Shown: one piece after another, positions 1 through 8,109 of the stretch
Layout of the letters: each line of letters opens with the position of its first letter
How positions within the stretch are numbered: position 1 is the first letter of the stretch
Position numbers and translations under genes: made by a program
Origin: Xenorhabdus doucetiae
Lineage (GTDB): Bacteria > Pseudomonadota > Gammaproteobacteria > Enterobacterales > Enterobacteriaceae
Assembly: GCF_000968195.1 (NCBI RefSeq)
Contig: NZ_FO704550.1
Location: 3,472,001-3,536,000 of the forward strand
Direction: 5' to 3'
DNA: 64,000 nt
Notes under the pieces: model-generated
Databases searched by the model: none
What the model saw: only the letters and a program-made list of their open reading frames with translations
Told to the model about the DNA's origin: nothing

Positions 1-253
1 CAACACCGCGATCCGCCAATGACCAATCCATCCATTCTGTTAATTGCATGAACTGATCTTCAGTAAACATCTTACGGGCAATACCTGACTGATTTGTCAC
101 CAAAACCAGGGCGTAGCCCATTTTTTTCAATTCCAGCATGGCTTCAATGGCACCATCAATAAATTGAAAGTTATCTATCTCATGTACATAGCCATGATCG
201 ATGTTAATCGTGCCGTCACGATCTAAAAATACGGCGGGAATACCTTGCGTCAC
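1..253 (-). CDS. gmhB: D-glycero-beta-D-manno-heptose-1,7-bisphosphate 7-phosphatase (N-terminal part)
   Basis: Only the N-terminal ~84 residues are inside the window; the gene runs off the left edge. GmhB removes the 7-phosphate during ADP-heptose synthesis for the LPS inner core, in the cytoplasm. The HAD-family motif I (FLDRDGTIN) lies at about residues 8-16, followed by the family's HGYVHEIDNF stretch and the motif II region VTNQSGIA. The start is GTG (bases 253-251) with a GGAG seven bases upstream; no ATG fits better. It is divergent from metN, an arrangement shared with E. coli. Confidence 0.95.
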   Translation of the reverse strand, partial: MTQGIPAVFLDRDGTINIDHGYVHEIDNFQFIDGAIEAMLELKKMGYALVLVTNQSGIARKMFTEDQFMQLTEWMDWSLADRGV

Positions 254-336
254 CTGATTACTCCAAGAATGTAATAAGCGGACAGTATCGCATGATTTAT
301 TACTGATTGAAAATGCAGCATTTAACTTATTCATTG

Positions 337-365
337 TTGACTTGGACGTCTAGACGCCTTAACAT
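337..365 (+). promoter_or_regulatory. metNIQ promoter (sigma-70)
   Basis: TTGACT (337-342) and TAACAT (360-365) are separated by exactly 17 bp. This is a good vegetative promoter match placed 67 bp before metN. The spacer is almost completely filled by the MetJ operator described separately. Confidence 0.7.
344..359 (+). promoter_or_regulatory. MetJ operator: two tandem met boxes
   Basis: Two adjacent 8-bp boxes, GGACGTCT and AGACGCCT, match the AGACGTCT met-box consensus at 7/8 and 7/8. MetJ with S-adenosylmethionine represses methionine genes by binding tandem boxes. Here they lie between the -35 and -10 elements, so bound repressor would block RNA polymerase directly. MetJ itself is not in the window. 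Confidence 0.85.
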
Positions 366-432
366 CCAATTTAATTCGTGACTTGTTGAAAGGTTCTCAA
401 GTCATTCATCTCTACTTCTAATAAGAAAAAAA

Positions 433-1464
433 ATGATAAGACTGACTAAGATAAACAAGATATTTCAACAAGGAACGCGCTCGATAAAAGCGCTTTCAGA
501 TATCAACCTCCATGTTCCACAGGGGCAAATATATGGCGTCATTGGTTCTTCCGGTGCTGGTAAAAGTACCTTAATTCGCTGTGTGAATATGCTTGAACGG
601 CCGACTTCGGGTCAGGTATTAGTGGCCGGGCAGGATCTCACTTCGCTTTCAGAACGTGAACTCACTCGTGCACGTCGCCATATTGGCATGATTTTCCAGC
701 ATTTTAATTTACTGTCATCCAGAACAGTCTTTGATAATGTTGCGTTACCTTTGGAACTGAATAACACGCCAAAAGCGGAAATAAAGGCCAAAGTTAACGA
801 ATTGCTGGAGTTAGTTGGCCTCGCTGACAAACATGATGCTTATCCTGCCAACTTATCTGGTGGTCAAAAACAGCGTGTTGCTATTGCGCGGGCTTTGGCA
901 AACTCGCCTAAAGTGCTTCTGTGTGACGAAGCCACCAGCGCGTTAGATCCAGCAACAACTCGTTCTATTCTGGAATTATTAAAAGATATTAACCGTCGAC
1001 TGGGATTGACCATTCTTCTCATTACCCATGAAATGGATGTCGTAAAACGTATCTGTGATCAAGTTGCCGTCATCAGTGGGGGTCAATTGATTGAGCAAGA
1101 TATTGTGAGCGAAATATTTTCGCATCCTAAAACGCCGGTTGCGCAAGAATTTATCAAATCTACGTTGCATTTGGATATTCCTGAAGATTACTTACAGAAG
1201 TTACAACCAGAATCAGCGCCTGATCGCTGCCCATTATTGAAACTGGAATTCACAGGTAAGTCAGTCGATGCACCGTTAATTTCGATGGCAGTTCGCCGCT
1301 TTAATATCGATATCAGCATCTTAAGCTCCCAGATGGACTACGCCGGTGGTGTTAAATTTGGGGTGATGCTGGCTGAATTAGATGGAGAAAGCGATAGCAT
1401 CAAATCAACAATTGCATTTTTAGAAGAGCATCATGTGAAGGTGGAGGTTCTCGGTTATGTCTGA
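433..1464 (+). CDS. metN: Methionine ABC transporter ATP-binding protein MetN
   Basis: The 343-residue ATPase powers D/L-methionine import with MetI and MetQ at the inner membrane. Walker A (GSSGAGKST) is at residues 38-46, the ABC signature LSGGQKQR near 140 and Walker B (LLCDEATSALD) near 160. The last ~75 residues form the ACT-like NIL regulatory domain, which in E. coli MetN binds methionine and inhibits transport. The ribosome binding site is weak and A-rich. The reading frame overlaps metI by 8 bp, indicating translational coupling. Expression is probably MetJ-controlled through the upstream boxes. Confidence 0.97.
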   Translation: MIRLTKINKIFQQGTRSIKALSDINLHVPQGQIYGVIGSSGAGKSTLIRCVNMLERPTSGQVLVAGQDLTSLSERELTRARRHIGMIFQHFNLLSSRTVFDNVALPLELNNTPKAEIKAKVNELLELVGLADKHDAYPANLSGGQKQRVAIARALANSPKVLLCDEATSALDPATTRSILELLKDINRRLGLTILLITHEMDVVKRICDQVAVISGGQLIEQDIVSEIFSHPKTPVAQEFIKSTLHLDIPEDYLQKLQPESAPDRCPLLKLEFTGKSVDAPLISMAVRRFNIDISILSSQMDYAGGVKFGVMLAELDGESDSIKSTIAFLEEHHVKVEVLGYV

Positions 1465-2110
1465 AGGAATGATTTTATTATTGGCTAAAGGAGTCTGGGA
1501 AACTCTCGTCATGACTTTTGTTTCTGGTTTCTTTGGCTTTGTTATTGGATTGCCGGCGGGTGTACTTTTATACGTTACCCGTCCTGGTCAGGTCATTGAA
1601 AATAGTACGCTTTATCGCATACTTTCGGCATTGGTCAATATTACACGTTCAATACCTTTTATTATTCTGTTGGTATGGATGATCCCGTTTACCCGCCTGA
1701 TTGTAGGGACATCAATCGGTTTGCAGGCGGCGATTGTTCCGTTGACCGTGGGAGCGGCGCCATTTATTGCCCGCATGGTGGAAAATGCTTTATTGGAAAT
1801 TCCGACTGGCTTAATTGAAGCCGCACGTGCAATGGGGGCCACACCGTTCCAGATTGTTAAAAAGATCTTATTGCCAGAAGCATTGCCAAGTTTGATTAAT
1901 GCCGCAACCATAACGTTAATTACCTTGGTTGGCTATTCGGCAATGGGTGGCGCTGTTGGTGCCGGTGGTTTGGGGCAGATTGGTTATCAATATGGCTATA
2001 TCGGCTACGATGCGACCGTGATGAATACCGTATTAGCATTATTAGTTGTTTTAGTATTCTTGATTCAGGTAGGCGGTGATCGTTTAGTGAAGATCGTCAA
2101 TCGTAAATAG
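1457..2110 (+). CDS. metI: Methionine ABC transporter permease MetI
   Basis: This is the 217-residue membrane permease of the MetNIQ importer. It has about five hydrophobic segments and the cytoplasmic EAA loop (EAARAMGATPFQIVKKIL, roughly residues 120-137) that docks onto MetN. The length equals that of the E. coli protein. It overlaps the end of metN and is followed 73 bp later by metQ, so the three genes form one operon. Confidence 0.97.
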   Translation: MSEGMILLLAKGVWETLVMTFVSGFFGFVIGLPAGVLLYVTRPGQVIENSTLYRILSALVNITRSIPFIILLVWMIPFTRLIVGTSIGLQAAIVPLTVGAAPFIARMVENALLEIPTGLIEAARAMGATPFQIVKKILLPEALPSLINAATITLITLVGYSAMGGAVGAGGLGQIGYQYGYIGYDATVMNTVLALLVVLVFLIQVGGDRLVKIVNRK

Positions 2111-2183
2111 ATTATTTCAACATAGCAGTACGCAGTAACTTGAGTAAAACAGGTTAAATATCAGTATTCAATAGGGGTGAAAT

Positions 2184-2999
2184 ATGTCAGTGAAATTGAA
2201 ATCCATTGCGGCAATCAGTGCATTATTAGGTACATTAATTCTTGCCGGTTGCGGACAGGAACAACGTGATCCAAACCATATCAAGGTTGGCGTTATTGCA
2301 GGACCTGAACTTAAAGTTGCTGAAGTGGCTAAACAAGTGGCTAAAGATAAATATGGCCTTGATGTTGAGCTGACGACATTCAATGATTACGTTCTGCCGA
2401 ATGAATCATTGAGTAAAGGCGATATTGATGTGAATGTCTTCCAGCATAAGCCTTTCTTAGATCAGCAAGTGAAAGAGCGTAACTATAAATTGGCTATTGT
2501 GGGTAACTCTTTCATTTTCCCAATGGCGGCCTACTCCAAAAAAATTAAGTCACTGGATGAATTGCAGGAAGGTTCTCAAATTGCCATCCCTAACGATCCG
2601 ACTAACCAAGGCCGCGCTTTGCTGTTATTACAAAAACAAGGTCTGATTACGCTGAAAGAAGGTGTCGGCCTGCTGCCAACGATTTTGGACATTACCGGCA
2701 ATCCCAAGCACTTAGATATCGTGCAGTTGGAAGCACCACAATTGCCACGTTCACTGGACGACCAAAAGATTGCTTTCGCGATTATCAATAATACCTACGC
2801 AGGGCAGATTGGTTTAACACCTGAACAAGATGGGATTTTTGTTGAAGATAAAGACTCACCTTACGTCAATATTATTGTCAGCCGCGAAGACAATAAGGAT
2901 GCGGAAAATGTGCAAAAATTTGTGAAAGCGTACCAATCCCCAGAAGTCGAAAAAGAAGCGCATGAAGTCTTCAAGGGTGGCGCAATAAAAGGCTGGTAA
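2184..2999 (+). CDS. metQ: Methionine-binding lipoprotein MetQ
   Basis: This is the 271-residue substrate-binding component. It starts with a lipoprotein signal peptide whose lipobox is LAGC, giving Cys23 as the lipidated residue, so the mature protein is membrane-anchored in the periplasm. The NlpA/MetQ family sequence follows (KVGVIAGPELKVAEVAK near residue 32 on). A strong ribosome binding site (AGGGGTG) precedes the ATG. A perfect terminator hairpin follows the stop codon, closing the metNIQ operon. Confidence 0.96.
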   Translation: MSVKLKSIAAISALLGTLILAGCGQEQRDPNHIKVGVIAGPELKVAEVAKQVAKDKYGLDVELTTFNDYVLPNESLSKGDIDVNVFQHKPFLDQQVKERNYKLAIVGNSFIFPMAAYSKKIKSLDELQEGSQIAIPNDPTNQGRALLLLQKQGLITLKEGVGLLPTILDITGNPKHLDIVQLEAPQLPRSLDDQKIAFAIINNTYAGQIGLTPEQDGIFVEDKDSPYVNIIVSREDNKDAENVQKFVKAYQSPEVEKEAHEVFKGGAIKGW

Positions 3000-3033
3000 T
3001 CTTTCCTATTTAGTCAATCAAGATTAAACTCAT

Positions 3034-3066
3034 TGGGTGGATATTTTTATATCCACCCATTTTTTC
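3034..3066 (+). terminator. Rho-independent terminator of metNIQ
   Basis: An 11-bp perfect stem (3034-3044 with 3049-3059) with a TTTT loop is followed by a run of T residues. Confidence 0.9.
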
Positions 3067-3085
3067 AATACGGGGATTCAACTCA

Positions 3086-3481
3086 ATGCGTGTATTACCT
3101 GTCTGTTTCATGGCGCTCTTTATCGCTGGGTGTACATCACTGCCCACTCAATTCGATAAATCAGATAGGCCAGACTCGACGTTGAAACACCCGTCAGCCA
3201 AGGAAAACAGAGTGCCCTCTTATGTCCGCCTGTATACCAAGCCAGATGAGCTTTCAAGTTTGACATTTAAAGAGCTGGGGATTGTCGCCGGAGAATCCTG
3301 CCGTAGTACGCTGCAAGACTCTCCCGCCAGTATCGCAACTGCACGGCAAAACATGCTGGCAAAAGCCGCTTATCTCAACGCAAATGCCGTTTTACTTCAT
3401 CAATGTGCCATTTTACCGGGTCAAGGTTGTTACCAAATTGCCATTTGTGAAGGGTCAGCATTACTGACAACCCATAACTAA
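3086..3481 (+). CDS. rcsF: Rcs phosphorelay outer-membrane sensor lipoprotein RcsF
   Basis: The 131-residue lipoprotein has a lipobox (IAGC, Cys16) and the proline-rich linker typical of RcsF. The C-terminal domain carries four cysteines (near residues 74, 109, 118 and 124) that form the two essential disulfides in the family. RcsF sits in the outer membrane, threaded through porins by BamA, and signals envelope stress to IgaA and the Rcs phosphorelay. It lies between metQ and trmO as in E. coli. Confidence 0.93.
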   Translation: MRVLPVCFMALFIAGCTSLPTQFDKSDRPDSTLKHPSAKENRVPSYVRLYTKPDELSSLTFKELGIVAGESCRSTLQDSPASIATARQNMLAKAAYLNANAVLLHQCAILPGQGCYQIAICEGSALLTTHN

Positions 3482-3508
3482 TTCAAATTGTCATTATAAA
3501 AAACGCTC

Positions 3509-4216
3509 ATGGCAGATTTTCATTTTACGCAAATAGGAACCATTCATTCTCCTTACAAAGAGAAATTTGCCATTCCCCGTCAACCGGGTTTGGTCGAAGA
3601 TGGTACAGGGCAGCTAGAATTACTTGCGCCCTACAATCAGGTTGATGCAGTACGCGGGCTGGAGCAATTCAGTCACTTGTGGATTATTTTTGTGTTTCAT
3701 CACACTATGAACGATGGCTGGAATCCACTGGTGCGCCCACCCCGTTTGGGGGGAAACGCGAAAATGGGCGTGTTTGCCACCCGTTCAACCTTCCGCCCCA
3801 ATCCGGTTGGCATGTCGCTGGTGGAATTAAAAGGCATTCAATGCGAGAACAACCGTGTCATTCTGGAACTGGGGAGTTTGGATTTGGTGGAGGGAACACC
3901 AGTTATCGATATCAAACCTTACCTGCCCTTTGCCGAATCACACCCAGAAGCCAAGGCCGGTTTTGCCCAAGCAGCACCCGATGCAGATATGGCAGTTAAC
4001 TTCTCACCAGAAGCCGAATGCCAACTTTTATCCCACCAAGCCAATTACCCCCACTTGAGGCGTTTTATCAGCCAAATATTGGCGCAAGATCCCCGTCCTG
4101 CCTACCGCAAAAAAGCGCAGGAAAACCGAATATACGCCGCTCACATCTTAGATTTCAACGTTCGTTGGCGGGTTCTTAATGCCATGACCGAAGTGGTTTC
4201 TATCGAACACAGTTAA
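3509..4216 (+). CDS. trmO: tRNA (adenine37-N6)-methyltransferase TrmO
   Basis: The 235-residue protein belongs to the TsaA/YaeB family. TrmO uses SAM to methylate N6 of t6A at position 37 in a tRNA-Thr. Family motifs are visible: the N-terminal IGTIHSPYKEKFAIPRQ, the RSTFRPNPVGMSLVEL block around residues 92-107 and the DIKPYLPFAES block near 135. The gene is 27 bp after rcsF and precedes proS, the same order as in E. coli. Confidence 0.94.
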   Translation: MADFHFTQIGTIHSPYKEKFAIPRQPGLVEDGTGQLELLAPYNQVDAVRGLEQFSHLWIIFVFHHTMNDGWNPLVRPPRLGGNAKMGVFATRSTFRPNPVGMSLVELKGIQCENNRVILELGSLDLVEGTPVIDIKPYLPFAESHPEAKAGFAQAAPDADMAVNFSPEAECQLLSHQANYPHLRRFISQILAQDPRPAYRKKAQENRIYAAHILDFNVRWRVLNAMTEVVSIEHS

Positions 4217-4224
4217 AACTCCTT

Positions 4225-4251
4225 TTGACATCGCAAGCTCGCTGGTAGACT
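4225..4251 (+). promoter_or_regulatory. Putative proS promoter
   Basis: TTGACA (4225-4230) is followed 15 bp later by TAGACT (4246-4251) preceded by TGG, an extended -10 pattern that can compensate for a short spacer. It lies ~80 bp before proS. Confidence 0.5.
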
Positions 4252-4331
4252 AGCGGTTTGTCTTTATTTTCTGGGTTGAGTGGTAATCTCTTACCGCCCA
4301 AAAGCAATTTGCTATCCAATGGAAACTTACT

Positions 4332-6053
4332 ATGCGTACTAGCCAATATCTGCTCTCTACTTTAAAAGAGACACCTGCTGATGCAGAGGTAGTCAGTCAT
4401 AAACTGATGCTTCGTGCCGGAATGATCCGTAAACTCGCTTCAGGTCTGTACAACTGGATGCCGACAGGTGTTCGCGTGTTGAGAAAAGTTGAAAACATTG
4501 TTCGTGAAGAGATGAATAATGCAGGCGCGATTGAGGTTTCCATGCCGGTAGTTCAGCCAGCAGATTTGTGGCAGGAGAGTGGCCGTTGGGAGCAATATGG
4601 CCCAGAATTACTGCGTTTTGTTGATCGTGGAGAACGTCCTTTCGTTTTGGGGCCGACTCATGAAGAAGTTATCACTGATCTGGTTCGTAACGAGGTTACT
4701 TCCTATAAACAACTTCCTCTCAATCTGTTCCAGATCCAGACCAAATTCCGTGATGAAGTCCGTCCACGCTTCGGGGTGATGCGTTCACGTGAATTTATCA
4801 TGAAAGATGCCTACTCTTTCCACACCAGCCAAGCGTCTCTGCAAGAGACTTACGATAAGATGTACGATGCCTACAGTAAAATCTTTACCCGCATCGGCTT
4901 GGATTTCCGCGCCGTTCTGGCGGATACCGGTTCAATCGGTGGCAGTGCTTCTCATGAATTCCAGGTTCTGGCCGCCAGCGGTGAAGATGATATCGTTTTC
5001 TCTACCGAGTCTAACTATGCTGCCAATATTGAATTGGCTGAAGCAGTTATGCCATCAGGGGAACGTGCTGCGCCATCTGAAGAGATGCGTCTGGTCGATA
5101 CGCCAAATGCCAAAACCATTGCTGAATTGGTCGAACAATTCAACCTGCCCATTGAAAAAACCGTCAAGACACTGATCGTGCATGCCGCCGAAGAGAGCGG
5201 ACACAAGTTAGTCGCCTTGCTGGTGCGTGGTGATCATGAATTGAATGAGATCAAAGCCGAAAAATTGCCTTTGGTCGCCAGCCCGCTGAATTTCGCCAGC
5301 GAAGAAGAGATCCGTGCCATCGTCAACGCTGGCCCTGGTTCTTTAGGTCCGGTCAACCTGCCTATGCCTGTCATTATTGACCGCAGCGTATCTGTCATGA
5401 GCGATTTTGGTGCCGGCGCAAATATTGATGGCAAACACTATTTCGGCATTAACTGGGAGCGTGATTTACCCCTGCCAGAAGTGGCGGATATCCGTAATGT
5501 CGTCGAAGGTGACACCAGCCCGGACGGTAAAGGAACGCTGTTAATCAAACGGGGTATTGAAGTGGGTCATATCTTCCAATTAGGCACGAAGTACTCTGAC
5601 GCCCTGAAAGCAACGGTGCAAAATGAAGATGGGCACAATCAAGTTGTCTCGATGGGATGCTACGGTATTGGTGTAACCCGCATCGTTGCCGCCGCCATTG
5701 AGCAGAACTTTGATGATCGCGGCATTATCTGGCCGGATGCCATTGCCCCGTTCCAAGTAGCCATTTTGCCAATGAACATGCACAAATCTTACCGGGTGAA
5801 AGAAGTTGCTGAGAAATTATACGCAGACTTACGTGCCAACGGCATTGATGCCATTTTCGATGATCGTAAAGAGCGCCCCGGCGTGATGTTTGCTGACATG
5901 GAACTTATCGGTGTACCACATACGCTGGTTATCGGTGATCGTAACCTGGATAACGGTGAGATCGAATATAAATGCCGCCGCACAGGTGATAAACAAATGC
6001 TGAAACTGGAAGAAATTATTGGTTACCTGAAAGGCCATATTCAACAGGCTTAA
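4332..6053 (+). CDS. proS: Prolyl-tRNA synthetase
   Basis: The 573-residue class II aminoacyl-tRNA synthetase charges tRNA-Pro. The N-terminal catalytic core contains motif 2 (FRDEVRPRFGVMRSREF, near residue 140). The middle part (about 230-400) is the bacterial INS editing domain that removes alanine mischarges. The C-terminal part is the HGTP anticodon-binding domain. The length matches E. coli ProRS (572). It is a single gene followed by a strong hairpin. Confidence 0.98.
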   Translation: MRTSQYLLSTLKETPADAEVVSHKLMLRAGMIRKLASGLYNWMPTGVRVLRKVENIVREEMNNAGAIEVSMPVVQPADLWQESGRWEQYGPELLRFVDRGERPFVLGPTHEEVITDLVRNEVTSYKQLPLNLFQIQTKFRDEVRPRFGVMRSREFIMKDAYSFHTSQASLQETYDKMYDAYSKIFTRIGLDFRAVLADTGSIGGSASHEFQVLAASGEDDIVFSTESNYAANIELAEAVMPSGERAAPSEEMRLVDTPNAKTIAELVEQFNLPIEKTVKTLIVHAAEESGHKLVALLVRGDHELNEIKAEKLPLVASPLNFASEEEIRAIVNAGPGSLGPVNLPMPVIIDRSVSVMSDFGAGANIDGKHYFGINWERDLPLPEVADIRNVVEGDTSPDGKGTLLIKRGIEVGHIFQLGTKYSDALKATVQNEDGHNQVVSMGCYGIGVTRIVAAAIEQNFDDRGIIWPDAIAPFQVAILPMNMHKSYRVKEVAEKLYADLRANGIDAIFDDRKERPGVMFADMELIGVPHTLVIGDRNLDNGEIEYKCRRTGDKQMLKLEEIIGYLKGHIQQA

Positions 6054-6073
6054 TCTTGCCTGAAAGCAGCAGA

Positions 6074-6106
6074 TTATTATCTCCCCGCGCCGCGGGGAGA
6101 TAATAA
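6074..6106 (+). terminator. Strong hairpin terminator after proS
   Basis: This is a 16-bp near-perfect palindrome (arms 6074-6089 and 6091-6106) with a G+C core (CCCCGCG/CGCGGGG) flanked by A/T arms, so it can act on both strands. It lies 20 bp past the proS stop. Confidence 0.8.
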
Positions 6107-6109
6107 AGG

Positions 6110-6133
6110 CATCTTGAAGTACGACGAATATAT
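6110..6133 (+). repeat. Partial ERIC repeat (right-end fragment)
   Basis: The stretch CATCTTGAAGTACGACGAAT followed by ATA resembles the right end of the full ERIC copy next door (CAGCTTGAAAGACGACGGGT, ATA). It directly precedes that copy and looks like the remnant of an older element. Confidence 0.55.
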
Positions 6134-6134
6134 G

Positions 6135-6261
6135 TATACCCAATGGATTTCAAGTTGCATCGCGGCGGCAAGAGAATGAATCCCCGGAAGCATAGATAAC
6201 TATGTGACCGGGGTGAACGAGCGCAGCCAACAAAGAGGCAGCTTGAAAGACGACGGGTATA
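6135..6261 (+). repeat. ERIC element, full length (127 bp)
   Basis: The element starts TATACCCAATGG and ends GACGGGTATA, with the conserved inner blocks GTGACCGGGGTGAACGAGCG and CAGCCAAC. The length is exactly the canonical 127 bp of enterobacterial repetitive intergenic consensus elements. It is an imperfect palindrome, non-coding and non-autonomous. Its last base abuts the stop codon of nlpE on the opposite strand. Confidence 0.93.
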
Positions 6262-6948
6262 TTATTTCTTGGTACGACAGGAAGCGGCCTTATCAAAACG
6301 AATTTTACCTGTTTGGATCACCGCATGATCAAACAACCCATCTTCCATCGAAGGACGCAGCGTATAGTAGCCTTCTATTTCCACATAAACCGGGGTTCCG
6401 CCTTCCACTCCCGTCGCGCCGTAACCACGTTCTAAATCGATATTTTCAGCAGCATCATAACGCTTTCCAGTGCCACATTCCGTAAAAAGCGCCGAATCGG
6501 CAAAATAGCGGTATTCTCCCGCCAGCTTTTTCGGTTTTACTTTATCCAGTTCATAATTGAAGTCTGACTGAATTGGCTCACCGTTGATATCCAGCATAAC
6601 CACGCTTTCACCTTTCATTAGATAATAAGATTTTTTGCCGTCTTGGTCACTCAAGACGATCTTTTTACCGTTTCTTACCCAATGACCCGTTTCAAAGAAC
6701 GTATTTTTCTCGCTTTTGGCTTCCAAGTAGGTTTGCCCCAATATATAGCTCCCATCCTCGGCAAGCTGTAAAGTCGTCTCGATACCTGCACAATCCGCGC
6801 AAGGCACGACACCACTAAACACTTTCTCGGTTGACTGGGGCTGCTCCTGAGATATAGGGCTATCCTGTGTTACGGGAGGATTTTGACATCCCACCGCAGT
6901 GAATACACCAGCAGCCAACAAAGCAAACAATATTTTTCTATTCATCAT
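6262..6948 (-). CDS. nlpE: Copper-homeostasis/envelope-stress lipoprotein NlpE
   Basis: The 228-residue outer-membrane lipoprotein NlpE (CutF) signals surface adhesion and lipoprotein-trafficking defects to the Cpx system. It has a signal peptide with lipobox AVGC (Cys21) and a Pro/Gln-rich linker. The N-terminal barrel domain carries the hallmark CADCAG CxxC motif near residue 50, and a C-terminal OB-fold-like domain follows. The stop codon lies immediately beside an ERIC element, so the mRNA 3' end probably includes its hairpin. Confidence 0.93.
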   Translation of the reverse strand: MMNRKILFALLAAGVFTAVGCQNPPVTQDSPISQEQPQSTEKVFSGVVPCADCAGIETTLQLAEDGSYILGQTYLEAKSEKNTFFETGHWVRNGKKIVLSDQDGKKSYYLMKGESVVMLDINGEPIQSDFNYELDKVKPKKLAGEYRYFADSALFTECGTGKRYDAAENIDLERGYGATGVEGGTPVYVEIEGYYTLRPSMEDGLFDHAVIQTGKIRFDKAASCRTKK

Positions 6949-7256
6949 TTAATCCAATAAATTCAAAAAGATAATTAATGATCTTCAAATGAAACATAAA
7001 CCTTATGTAACAAGATTGACGTTACTTTACCGTATTCCAAAATGCGCAGAGAGAAAAATCAAATAGTATGACTCTATTTCATTGTGTAATGATAAGATAC
7101 AAGTTTAACTGGCTTCCTGTCGCAGCAAAATTCTCACCGACTGATTCAGTCATCACAGGAGGCTGACTATGCTATAGTCGTAAGTAGCATTTTACGTTCG
7201 ATTTAGGTTAATCACGGGCGGCACGATAACCGCCACTAACATAGTGGTGAGCAAAT
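6949..7256. other. Divergent intergenic region nlpE/rof
   Basis: This 308-bp gap must carry the nlpE and rof promoters. A TATAGT -10-like element occurs near 7174-7179, and a small hairpin (GGCGG/CCGCC, 7216-7233) sits in the rof leader. The yaeP gene found here in E. coli is absent. No other gene is visible. Confidence 0.5.
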
Positions 7257-7520
7257 ATGTCTATAGATAACGAAGAATATCAACCAATTAACTGTGATGA
7301 TTACGATAACCTTGAGCTAGCCTGCCAACGCCAGCTACATTTGCATCTCCAATTGCGGGATGGTGAAATCTTTGAAGGGAAAGCCAAAGATCTGATTTTA
7401 AGAAAGAAAATTGAATATCTTCTTATTGATTCAAATGAAGGAACCCGTGAACTTAGGTTAGATTATATTATCAGTTTCAGCAATCCAGAAATTGGAACGA
7501 TTATTATTGAGCATTCTTGA
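7257..7520 (+). CDS. rof: Rho-binding antiterminator Rof
   Basis: The 87-residue homologue of E. coli Rof (YaeO) binds the primary RNA site of Rho and blocks Rho-dependent termination. It begins with the family signature YQPINCDDYDNLELACQ and ends with the conserved IISFSNPEIGTI segment. A GGTGAG ribosome binding site lies six bases upstream. The E. coli neighbours yaeP, arfB and yaeQ are missing here. Confidence 0.93.
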   Translation: MSIDNEEYQPINCDDYDNLELACQRQLHLHLQLRDGEIFEGKAKDLILRKKIEYLLIDSNEGTRELRLDYIISFSNPEIGTIIIEHS

Positions 7521-7554
7521 ATCTGATCGCAAATAACGATGAGCACCTTCCTCC

Positions 7555-7586
7555 AAAAGTCCTTATATCAATAAGGACTTTTTATA
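7555..7586 (+). terminator. Terminator of rof
   Basis: A 12-bp perfect stem (7555-7566 with 7571-7582) with an ATCA loop ends in a T-rich tail. The A-run before it also makes it usable for the opposite strand, where the next gene ends. Confidence 0.9.
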
Positions 7587-7650
7587 TAAAAATAAGCCCC
7601 TATAAGCCAATTATCAAGCTGCTATAGTGTCCATAGTGGAGGAAAATATT

Positions 7651-8109
7651 TTAGTGAACAGATGACCAAGAACCATAGCCAGTACCTGAAGATAAAACCG
7701 ACGAAATGCCAAATCCAACGAAATTTGCTAATAACGTGCTATTTAGGTCAAAAAACAAGAATATTCCTGAGGTTAAGTCCGAAATGTACCAAAAAGAATC
7801 CGTATTCGCGCGTAATTTATCAAAATCTTTGGCATAAAGTTTCCCCCAATAGCTTCCTGAACCTGGTGAATCTACAACATTCCCATGCCCAATAAATATA
7901 AAACCATTACTCACAGCCAATTCCACATGAGTGTAAAAAACATAACTGGTAATATAAGGCCTTGATTTATAGGCATAACCTTTTTCACCTAAAAGAAATT
8001 TTTTGTATATTTCATCAAGTTTGTTTTGCTCTAACTTACCTTGCATTTCTTTAGAAAACACTTTTAGCGCTTGAACTTTAATTTCATTTTCATTAATCGC
8101 ATCAATCAT
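7651..8109 (-). CDS. VapA-like (Rhodococcus equi virulence-associated protein family) protein
   Basis: The 152-residue protein's last ~100 residues can be aligned by eye, almost without gaps, with the core beta-barrel of Rhodococcus equi VapA. Shared landmarks are PGxGxxWGxLY, DxDxLxxxT, FFD near the middle and the terminal GTGxGSWS. In R. equi, VapA acts on the phagolysosome of macrophages. No Sec signal peptide is seen; the first ~50 residues look helical and charged, so export is unexplained. The ATG at 8109 has a strong AAGGTGG site; an in-frame TTG at 8157 is less likely. It sits between rof and tilS in an AT-rich stretch, suggesting acquisition. Homology is from recalled family sequence, not a search. 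Confidence 0.75.
   Translation of the reverse strand: MIDAINENEIKVQALKVFSKEMQGKLEQNKLDEIYKKFLLGEKGYAYKSRPYITSYVFYTHVELAVSNGFIFIGHGNVVDSPGSGSYWGKLYAKDFDKLRANTDSFWYISDLTSGIFLFFDLNSTLLANFVGFGISSVLSSGTGYGSWSSVH

Noticed and set aside
7160..7182. AGGAGG followed by a two-codon ATG CTA TAG mini-ORF upstream of rof
   Set aside because: Overlaps a likely -10 element (TATAGT), so it is probably promoter DNA rather than a translated leader.
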